NCBI RefSeq assembly: GCF_029784155.1
Contig: NC_073693.1
Coordinates: forward strand, 143,156,853 to 143,220,852
DNA: 64,000 nt
Source of the DNA: Uranotaenia lowii
Taxonomy: Eukaryota > Arthropoda > Insecta > Diptera > Culicidae
Reading direction: 5' to 3'
Shown: piece after piece, positions 56,911 through 64,000 of the stretch
Layout: the number at the start of each line of letters is the position of its first letter
Numbering within the stretch: position 1 is the stretch's first letter
Program-made: the position numbers and the translations under genes
The notes under the pieces: model-generated
What the model saw: the letters and a program-made list of their open reading frames with translations, nothing else
What the model was told of the DNA's origin: nothing
Database searches by the model: none

Positions 56911-58240
56911 CTGCAATTTGAAACAAAGAAAATTTTGTTTTAAAATATTTTTTTTGGATAAAAATAGCGATGTTAAGATTTATAAAAGTGTATGTAGTAT
57001 TTTATTCCTAAACAACTCTCTGGAGCCACGACTGTGACCATAAGTGAAAATGTAACAAAAATTTCGATTTTATTTTAGTATACCTACAAGATTTCTGTTT
57101 GGGCCGTTTAAACAGAGGTTTAAATTGACAAATAACAGTGAAAATATTGCTTAATAATTTCGATTTCGACGGAACTTTGTCCAGGGCTTGCAATTTTAGT
57201 ATTTTCAGATAAACGTCTGTTATATTTCTCCAAGCAACACAATCGTCTAGTTTGTCTCGTTTGTGTTGGATCTTCCTTTTAAGAAAATTCCATGAAATTG
57301 CATGCTGGTGAAAACTGTTGGAGGTTTCGAAATCAAATAGTTCCTAGAAAGTCAATTTTGGCCAATTTTTTTTTTTCGAGATAACACCAGATGTCAACGT
57401 TTTATGCATTTTTAAACAATTCGGCATCAAAATCAAAATATCGATTTTCCAATTTCCTTTGGTCCCCCTTAACCCTCATACGCCCCAGAAATTTTTACCC
57501 GTTACAGTCCCTGGAGTGTCAATTTGACACTCATGGCTTAAACCAATATATTTTTCTTGTTTCCCCTTATGTAATTACACTACTAGAAACGGTATGAAAT
57601 TGTCTTCCTGGTGAATGTAGTTTTATTGCGGAAATCGTGCGTTAATATACTTAAAATTCAGTGCAAATTTGTATTTTAGTGCAAGAAGATCAGAAAAATT
57701 TGCAAATTGACATAAAGTTCGAAAAACAACCTTTGAAAATTCGTCAAAAAATCTGTGTTTGGTATTTTGACAATCTGAAAATGCAAAAATGTGCCAAAAA
57801 CTTTCAAATGCTTTTTTCAAAAATTATCTTGTGTGACCAAACAATTTTGGCGGTTTATTGATTTAAAAGTACGTTTTTAAACCACTTTTTTAAATTGATT
57901 GTTGTCATGATCCTAAAAAAATAAAAAGATTCTAACACCATCTGAAAAGTCTTTTTCCCGAACAAGTTTTTTCGGATTGTTTTTCCTATACTTTGAATAA
58001 CGAAAAACTGAAGTGTTTTCGGTGAATAATGTCTAAAAACATATTTGAGTTACATCACAAGATTTTCAAGGTTTGCAAAACTATATATTTTGTAAAATTC
58101 GGTTGAGAACAATAGAAATAATGCGGTTTTAGGCGAGGAGTGTCAACTTGACACTCAAGGTCTGATTACCCGATCAGGAGACCATATCAAAATTTGTTTT
58201 TACAAACCCATCTTAACGAGATATTGTTAACTTATCCAGA
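56911..58240. other. Intron or intergenic DNA with two GAGTGTCAA.TTGACACTC palindromes
   Basis: Palindromes GAGTGTCAATTTGACACTC (57515-57533) and GAGTGTCAACTTGACACTC (58138-58156) lie 620 bp apart in AT-rich DNA. TTAACCCTCATACGCCCC just left of the first resembles a piggyBac-type end with TTAA, but no matching right end was found. Confidence 0.4.
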
Positions 58241-58794
58241 TAGGGGAGATAAGGCCATAATGGCTACTCATTTTAATGGTTGTGCTAAACGTAATGGCCA
58301 CCTTAAGGAAAACGCTTAATTAACTATAGAGAACAGCTGTAATATGTGAATTACATAATTGTTTCGTGTTCAGACACTCAAAAAGTCTTATGCCTAATTG
58401 GATGAAACTTGAAAAAGTAGATAAAAACGTTTAAAAATGCATTTAAAATTTTTTGCCGAAAGCTGAAAACCAGTCACTGTAGGGGCATAATGAGAACACC
58501 ACTGGGGCAGTATAAGCACCATTCATCGAGGCACGATGAGCGTTTTCTGTCGGGGAATCTAGCAGCAAATTCGACTCGATGAAGTCAACTGAGTAATAGA
58601 GCTACAGCTTAACTTGTATCGTCTGACGATTTGGCTTATTGGTTAGATGTCGGAGATGTCGGATCTAGGTCTGTTTGTAGAATTCAAAGAATGAACACTT
58701 GCACATTATGTTTCTGGTGTTTTGTTTGACGGATGATGCTTTGATGCTATTAGCCGTATAATGTAACAATAAAAAAAATCAATCATGAATGGTA

Positions 58795-60099
58795 AAGTCT
58801 GCTTCATTTAATATTGGAACACAAACAATTGCGTGTAGTTCAGTCATTTATTAACGAATTCATAATTTGTTTTTCATACAAATGTAGCATTTTCTTAACT
58901 CTTTCATAAAAAAAAAATAAAAAAAATTATTCATTGCTGTTTCGAAGAAATTCTCGTACTTTTCCCGTAATACGGCACATTAGGCGGCGCACACCCTTTT
59001 CGTCCACCGTTTTGGCGATTTGATTCCACCAGTTCTTCATTTGAGTCATGTTCCTAACAAGTTTTCCCTTTGCCTTAAGCCTCCGCTTCGTGATTGCCCA
59101 GTATTTCTCTATCGGCCGGAACTGGGGGCAGTTTGGGGGGTTGAGGTCCTTCGGTATTACGCTGACCCCGTTCGTTGCGTACCATTCCATAACCGTTTTG
59201 CTATAATGGCAGCTTGCGAAGTCCGGCCAAAACATTACTGGACGGTCGTGGGCACGAATAAACGGCAGAATCCGTTTCTGTAGGCACTCTTTTTTGTAGA
59301 CTTCTGATGTCATTGTCTTGTCAGTGAGAAAGACTTTGGTTTTCTGTCCACAACTGCATATCCCCTGCCAAATCATGTACTTGCGGGCGAATTTATCCGC
59401 AAACACGAACTTAAATTTTGCAGGTACATCCCCCCGAGCCGTCGTCAAATAAAATTTTTGACCTGGGATTTGCCCAAAGTCCGCCTTCACGTAGGTCTCA
59501 TCGTCCATCAGAATACATCCGTCGAACTTGGTCAGCACTTGGTCGTACAGCTTTCGAGCACGGATTCTGGCCACATTGTTCTGCTTCAGCGTCCGATTTG
59601 GCTGTTTGCTGGCTCGGAATGACCTTATTCCTTCCCGGAGACGAATTCGTCGCACCGTACTGTGAGCGGCCTGGAACTTATTGGCCAAATCGCGGTCTGA
59701 AAGATTGGGATTCCTCTTGACGGCCTTGATGACTTTCCCACGCAGTTTCCGGTCGACAGTTCCACTCCGACGCTTCGAATGCGGCTTCCGAGCCGTCGTC
59801 AATGTTTCCTTGTACTGCTTGATAACACGCCATACGGTATTTCTGGGCATTTTAAGCTGTTTAGCTAGCTTCGATGCCGACAACAATGGATTTTCAAGAA
59901 AACTGTGCACAATTTGATCTCTCCGTTCGGCTTCCATGGCGGTTGTTTACAAAATGCTATCGTTTGGTGTTATGACATAAATACATGGTGAAAGGTAATG
60001 AATTTCCCGACACGTGGGTGAAAAAAGTTTCCAAATCCGTCCACTAGGAGCGCCACAATGAGCAAATGAATTTGTTCCAATATTAAATGAAGCAGACTT
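58795..60099 (-). mobile_element. ITmD37E-type (DD37E) Tc1/mariner transposon, apparently intact, 1,305 bp
   Basis: The 27-bp inverted repeats (AAGTCTGCTTCATTTAATAT..) are perfect and are flanked by TA (58793-58794, 60100-60101). The one ORF fills most of the element. It is inserted in the centre of the foldback element. DD37E elements were first described from mosquitoes. Perfect ends and an unbroken ORF suggest recent activity. Confidence 0.92.
58927..59937 (-). CDS. DD37E transposase, full length (336 aa)
   Basis: It would cut the element out at its inverted repeats and insert it at TA. Residues 10-45 (LSASKLAKQLKMPRNTVWRV) and 75-105 (LSDRDLANKFQAAHSTVRRI) are two helix-turn-helix regions of the paired-like DNA-binding domain; a basic stretch (KPHSKRR) lies between. 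The catalytic triad is D145 or D146 in ILMDDETYVKADF, D239 in FWPDFASCHYSK, and E277 in FRPIEKYWAITK. There are 37 residues between D239 and E277, which defines DD37E. The start ATG at 59937 is the first in frame; the stop is at 58927-58929. The length is normal for the family, with no stop or frameshift. Expression cannot be judged from sequence. Confidence 0.93.
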   Translation of the reverse strand: MEAERRDQIVHSFLENPLLSASKLAKQLKMPRNTVWRVIKQYKETLTTARKPHSKRRSGTVDRKLRGKVIKAVKRNPNLSDRDLANKFQAAHSTVRRIRLREGIRSFRASKQPNRTLKQNNVARIRARKLYDQVLTKFDGCILMDDETYVKADFGQIPGQKFYLTTARGDVPAKFKFVFADKFARKYMIWQGICSCGQKTKVFLTDKTMTSEVYKKECLQKRILPFIRAHDRPVMFWPDFASCHYSKTVMEWYATNGVSVIPKDLNPPNCPQFRPIEKYWAITKRRLKAKGKLVRNMTQMKNWWNQIAKTVDEKGVRRLMCRITGKVREFLRNSNE

Positions 60100-60113
60100 T
60101 ATGTGCAAAAAAA

Positions 60114-60183
60114 ATCCCCTCGAACAGGAATCGAACTCGAGTCTACTGATTACCTCTCCGACACCTTACCAATAGGCCAAATC
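60114..60183 (-). repeat. tRNA-like Pol III module, right arm of foldback copy 1
   Basis: On minus: GATTTGGCCTATTGGTAAGG (A-box-like), 40-odd bases later GAGTTCGATTCCTG (B-box), then GTTCGAGGGGA and a T-run. The equivalent in the left arm (58627-58662) keeps only the A-box half. Confidence 0.6.
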
Positions 60184-60654
60184 TACAGACGAAACAAGTC
60201 ATGCTGTTGCTCTATTATTCAGTTGACTTCATCGAGTTGAATTTGCTGCTACACCCAAAATTCAGCCTCTGTGCCAATGACGTGTAGTCAATTACATAGC
60301 ATCATTGGTACAAGAAGATAACGCGACCGGTGCTGATTCGATTTGCTCCCACTGGCATTAATCTCCCAAGTTAACCGAATTGCGTATGTCTGAAAGAAAC
60401 AAAATAAAAACGTTTGCACGTCCCTCCCTATCGCATCACAAGACGAAGAAGGATAGAAATAAATACCGGCCAACACCAGGCAGCCAGCGAACCGAGCACT
60501 GTGCGTGTGAATGTAGCAAAAGCAACAACAAAAATATCCTTCTAATTCAATCCACTGGCACCGGCAAACCACGGCCAAGCTGTGCGTGTGTATGCAGTAA
60601 AAGCAACAAAAAAAACATTCCTTCAATTTACCGGCAAACAACCACGCACCGGCC

Positions 60655-60915
60655 AAGCTGCCCGGCTTTAGCAGTTGTGTATATGTAGCGTGTGTATGTA
60701 ATAGCAGGCGGTAAGCAAACACAGTTCTCATTCAATGGGTTTCCCGTTTCCTTCACTCCCGTTCCCTTTCCCGTTTCCATAACAAAACAAGCTGCCCGGC
60801 TTTGGCAGCTGTGTATATGTAGCGTGTGTATGTAATAGCAGGCAGTAAGCAAAGCACAGTTCTCATTCAATGGGTTTCCCGTTCCTTCACTCCCGTTCCC
60901 TTTCCCGTTTCCATC
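60655..60915. repeat. Two tandem copies of a 130-bp unit
   Basis: AAGCTGCCCGGCTTTAGCAG (about 60655) and AAGCTGCCCGGCTTTGGCAG (about 60789) start two colinear copies. They share GTGTATATGTAGCGTGTGTA and TCATTCAATGGGTTTCCCGT. Differences are few. Confidence 0.8.
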
Positions 60916-61035
60916 GAAAGACAAAGGAATGCATTGAAAGAAGGCCAAACGCCGGGAAGCCGCCGTTGTGCGTTTTTTTCGATTGATCGGTGACAGAAAG
61001 CCTATGACAAATATCCCTCGTCCTGTATGAAGCTT

Positions 61036-61118
61036 GAATAGTACACTGGTTAAAATGCCGGTCTGGCAAGACGCTATGATAGGTAATTTGAGTTCGATTC
61101 CTCACTACGGCGCTGTGG
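61036..61118 (+). repeat. tRNA-like Pol III unit
   Basis: A B-box GAGTTCGATTCCTC near 61090 is preceded at tRNA distance by a weak A-box (TAGTACACTGGTTAAAATG) and followed by a long T-run (61121-61136). Likely a SINE head. Confidence 0.4.
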
Positions 61119-61842
61119 TTTTAATTTTTTTTTTTTGTTTCTGGGATGAATTATCCAATAGGAATAGGTTTTTCTTGTTTCGCTTGAATGTAGTGGTCAT
61201 CATTTTGGTTGGGAGCCGAGTCCTTATGCCAGTTACGGTTTTTCAAACATACCGTCTTCGGCACAGTGCACATTTCAGCGCATTATCGGCACAGAGATAT
61301 GCTAAATAGGCATTGGATTTTTGCAACCTCTTCTATGGGTGTAGATTACCCGGCGAAAATGCTCATTATGCCTTCATTGAAAAAGCGTTTTAAAATAGAT
61401 TAAAGTGAAAAATCAAAAAATTTATGATGTTGAAAATTGAGAAACAATGTGTAGCATGTGGCAGTTCGTACATTTCAGATCAAGATGATTAAAGATCATA
61501 AAAGCTTATTTGGTGGTGCTCAAAAATCATAATATTTTCGTTACTTGAGAACCTAGCTGGTTATTATTTAATATTTCTGTAAATATGAAATGGATATTTC
61601 TTTTTTGTTGAAAAACTAATACTATAGGTAGTACGAAACAAGTCCTTATGAAAATTTGTTTAAGAAAATACGTACTTATGTAGAAAAAAGAAGTGCTTAT
61701 TATGCCCTGGATGCCCGTTATGCCCTGATCTCCCCTATAGCTTTGATTATATCTCTTTTGATACTATCAGTTGTTTTTTTCTGCCGGGCAAAAAAATGTT
61801 TCGAAAACTTTTATTGGAAGTTTACAGGTTCCATTCCAATGC

Positions 61843-61914
61843 ACCAGGCATGGTTCTGTGGCAGCGTGCGCGCCCCTCAACCAGCTGATCGAGGTTCGAA
61901 TCTCCTGGCCTGGT
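61843..61914 (+). tRNA. tRNA-like sequence, 72 nt (probably SINE head or pseudogene)
   Basis: ACCAGGC (61843-61849) and GCCTGGT (61908-61914) form a perfect 7-bp acceptor stem at tRNA spacing. A T-arm-like GAGGTTCGAATCTC precedes the 3' strand. The D-arm and anticodon arm are poor, and the A-box (TGGTTCTGTGGCAGCG) deviates, so a working tRNA is unlikely. Confidence 0.35.
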
Positions 61915-62364
61915 ACCCAAACTTTTCAAGAATTGTTCAAGTTGGAAACAATGCATCAAACTTTGAGTACAAGTCACAAGGTAGTTCAAGGTATATGCAA
62001 TAGTGAGTGCTTATAAGAAAAACATTGCATGTAGGCTTGTTTGCAAAACTAATATTTTTTTCATCTTTGATGGTCTACATCCTATCTAATGTTAAATTTA
62101 CATTTTCAAGGGGATTAAGGGAGTTGAATTCATACATCAATGGAAACCTGATCAGGAGAGCATATCAAAATTGTTACACAATCCCATCTCTACGAGATAT
62201 TATTAACTGTTCAGATATAGCTTTGATATCATAATCTTCGTTTTGGTCGTTTCGAAAAAAAAAACGATTATAGGTGACTCTTTTGATACAATCAGTTTTT
62301 TTTTGCCGGGCAAGCAAATGCTTCGAAAACTTTTATTGAACGTTTGAAGATCTCATTCCAATGC

Positions 62365-62435
62365 ACCAGGCATGGTTCTGTGGTAGCGGGCGCGCATCTT
62401 ACCTTTAGGTCGAGGTTCGAATCTCCTGGCTTAGT
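62365..62435 (+). tRNA. tRNA-like sequence, second unit, decayed stem
   Basis: The same arrangement as 61843-61914. The acceptor 3' strand is GCTTAGT and no longer pairs fully with ACCAGGC. The T-arm GAGGTTCGAATCTC is unchanged. Confidence 0.3.
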
Positions 62436-62640
62436 ACCCGAACTTTTCAAGAATTGTTCAAGTTGTAAACAATGAATGAAAATTTGAGTCCAACTCAGAA
62501 CTATTACTATTATTGCGTGTAAGACAAAAATGGCATAAAAGATTGTATGCAAGACTCATATTTTTGCGTTTTTGGTGGTCCTAATCCTATCTGATTGAGA
62601 TATAATCTTGATTTATTTCAAGGAATGATATGATTTAGTT

Positions 62641-63042
62641 ATGCTTGCATGGACTTTTTGTTATAATTTGAGATATTTTAACATCCTACGAGTGCTAAAT
62701 TATATCTCATTTTGATAGGAAAAAATTGAATATCAAAATATCTCATCTTGATATAATTTTGTTTTTCTCTTCTGATCGGGAAGCCAATAACTTGACCAAC
62801 AAAACCCACTTAAAAATCATACGAACTCAGCCAAACTTATATAGGGTTATAGCTTACTGAAAAGGCATTATTTAAGATATTTTGTAATATATCTCCTTTC
62901 TTAGTTGAAAAATGTATTTGACATGTTCCACAAAAATGTGTTCCCAATTCAACTTTTTTTGGATAAGATATTTATTTTGTAACATTTTTGATGGAGGATA
63001 AGAGCTTCGTTTGCACTTGCTGGCAATTGCTCTGGTGCACAT
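62641..63042. other. AT-rich non-coding DNA, GATATAATTTTG-type motifs
   Basis: Motifs such as GAGATATAAT, AAATTATATCTCA and CATCTTGATATAATTTTG recur in both orientations. No gene. Confidence 0.4.
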
Positions 63043-63544
63043 TAGGGGAGATAAGGGCATAACGAGTACCCCGGGCATAATAAGCACTCCTTTTTTCTAC
63101 AAAATAACGTATTTTCTTAAACAAATTTTCATGAGGATTTGTTTCGTACAACTTTTATTATAAATTTTTCACCAAAAAAGAAATATCTTTTTCGTCTTTA
63201 CAGAAATACTAAATAATAACCAGGTAGGTTCTCAAGTGACGAAAATATTATAATTTTTTAGCACCACCAAATAAGCTTTTATGATCTTTAATCATCTTGA
63301 TCTGAAATGTACGAATTGCAACATGATTTGCACATTGTTTCTCAAATTTCACCATAATGAAATTTTTGATTTTTCACTTTAATCTATTTTAAAACGTGTT
63401 TTTACTCAAATTTGTTGACCTGGGGCGAACAGAGCACTATTAATCAGGGCAAGATGAGCGTTTTCTGCCGTATATTCTAGTAGCGAGTTGAACTCGATGA
63501 AGTCAACTGAATAGTAGAGCTACAACTTAACTCTTTCATCTGTC

Positions 63545-63622
63545 GATTTGGCCTATTGGTAAGGTGTCGGAGACGTAATCAGTAGACTCGAGTTCGATTC
63601 CTGTTCGAGGGGATTTTTTTTT
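63545..63622 (+). repeat. tRNA-like Pol III module, left arm of foldback copy 2
   Basis: TTTGGCCTATTGGTAAGG (A-box-like), GAGTTCGATTCCTG (B-box), GTTCGAGGGGA, then a run of ten T as a Pol III terminator. Confidence 0.6.
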
Positions 63623-63842
63623 TCACATACCATTCATAATTGTTTTTTTAATGGTTACATTATACAGCCAGTAGCATCATCCGTCAAACAAAACACCAGA
63701 AACATAATGTATGAACATGAGTTAATTCTTTGAATTCTTCAAACAGACCTAGATTATTTTGTTATTGCTTTGTTTGATGAATCTACGCCTCATTGTTTAG
63801 TGCAAAATGCATCGATCATGATTGATAAAGGAAAAAAAATAC

Positions 63843-63917
63843 CTTGACCAGGAATCGAACTCGAGTTTACCGATTACCTCTCTGACATCTTACTAATAGC
63901 ACCTAATAGGCCAAATC
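63843..63917 (-). repeat. tRNA-like Pol III module, right arm of foldback copy 2
   Basis: The complement of the left-arm module, with a 10-bp internal duplication around the A-box (CTATTAG.TG twice). The two modules point at each other. Confidence 0.55.
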
Positions 63918-64000
63918 GTCAGATGAAACAAGTCAAGCTGTAACTCTATTATTCAATTGACTTCATCGAGTCGAATTCGCTGCTAGATTCCCCGACAGAA

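Larger units (their letters stand above)
60253..61341. mobile_element. TIR element with CACCCA...TGGGTG ends (1,089 bp), TA duplication
   Basis: The ends CACCCAAAATTCAG and the complement of CACCCATAGAAGAGG are flanked by TA (60251-60252, 61342-61343). The flanks rejoin to GCTGCTAGATT.CCCCG.C.GAAAA, the sequence seen uninterrupted in the other foldback arm (complement of 58551-58570). It contains a tandem repeat and a tRNA-like unit. The ends resemble those of E3, but no motif arrays or mini-gene were recognised. Confidence 0.65.
58243..61735. mobile_element. Foldback element carrying tRNA-like Pol III modules (copy 1), TA duplication
   Basis: The ends GGGGAGATAAGGCCATAATG and the complement of GGGGAGATCAGGGCATAACG are flanked by TA (58241-58242, 61736-61737). 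The empty site (CAGATATAGCTTTGAT) is present at 62213-62228. Both arms contain CGATGAAGTCAACTGA..AATAGAG and a tRNA-like module pointing to the centre. Two elements are nested in it: an ITmD37E-type transposon (58795-60099) and a CAC...GTG-ended element (60253-61341). Without them it is about 1.1 kb. No transposase of its own is seen. Confidence 0.75.
61741..62640 (+). repeat. Tandem pair of roughly 450-bp units, each with a tRNA-like gene
   Basis: Unit 1 (61741-62216) and unit 2 (62217 to about 62640) share TAGCTTTGAT, TTTGCCGGGCAA, CTTTTATTG, CATTCCAATGCACCAGGCAT, TTTTCAAGAATTGTTCAAG and more. The right end of an earlier unit is seen at 58168-58242 (GATCAGGAGACCATATCAAAA), left of the foldback insertion, so the array had at least three units. 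Confidence 0.7.
63045..64000. mobile_element. Foldback element with tRNA-like modules (copy 2), cut by window end
   Basis: It starts GGGGAGATAAGGGCATAACG after TA (63043-63044). The first 400 bp are the inverted equivalent of 61345-61735. The arm contains CGATGAAGTCAACTGAATAG (63494 on) and the inverted arm has its complement at 63954 on. The right end lies beyond 64000. Confidence 0.75.

Noticed and set aside
60380..60948. ORFs on both strands around the 130-bp tandem repeats
   Set aside because: They follow the repeat periodicity on both strands and have no domain.

Overview
The window reads as TE-crowded insect nuclear DNA, most likely from a culicine (Aedes-type) mosquito. It has a spliced host gene with metazoan GT-AG introns, an IS630-Tc1-mariner transposase of the DD37E kind known from mosquitoes, tRNA-derived SINEs, RTE-like LINE fragments, copia remnants and many MITE-like inverted-repeat elements. 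There are no bacterial genes, operons, CRISPR arrays or viral genomes. Species assignment is inference.

Host genes. One complete gene is clear: a Bag6/BAT3 orthologue on the minus strand (27635 to 22030). It has twelve coding exons whose intron phases all agree and give 1,285 codons, with an N-terminal ubiquitin-like domain and a C-terminal BAG-like tail. A second host gene is represented only by a terminal coding exon at 56910-56770 (minus), possibly of a Shep/RBMS-type RNA-binding protein. The T-rich sequence to its left (about 43.8-56.8 kb) may be its 3' UTR or downstream flank, with TEs inserted.

Layout. 0-5.3 kb: a hAT-like MITE with a nested SINE, a decayed RTE-like LINE, and a Pol III-type tRNA-like unit. 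5.3-7.9 kb: a palindromic TA-flanked element with another element nested in one arm. 7.9-9.7 kb: no gene. 9.7-21.3 kb: one decayed copia element (minus) split by a hAT-like MITE, a short TIR element, two nested CAC...GTG elements, and a young non-coding LTR element with 228-bp LTRs that look identical. 22-28 kb: Bag6. 28.5-36 kb: a large inverted-repeat element with a 1-kb palindrome, a hAT-like MITE, and a LINE RNase H domain split by stacked CAC...GTG elements. 36-44 kb: short satellites, a second RTE-like fragment, two small MITEs with 7-bp target duplications, and a poly(A) retrocopy with a 22-bp target duplication. 44-57 kb: T-rich non-coding DNA with a dead mariner and a SINE. 58-64 kb: a foldback element whose arms carry tRNA-like Pol III modules, with an apparently intact ITmD37E-type transposon inside it, then tandem tRNA-like units and a second foldback copy cut by the window end.

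Most notable. At least six elements (6686-7668, 14993-16585, 15560-16428, 31834-33999, 32566-33811, 34023-35198) share one architecture: CAC...GTG termini, a 2-bp target duplication (TA, CA or TG), arrays of an element-specific short motif near both ends, and in the middle a short ORF. In five of the six the ORF has splice-site-like boundaries and an AATAAA after it. Target duplications are checked internally because several elements sit in coding frames or palindrome arms that become intact when they are removed. This looks like a CACTA-like non-autonomous class that carries mini-genes or captured host exons.
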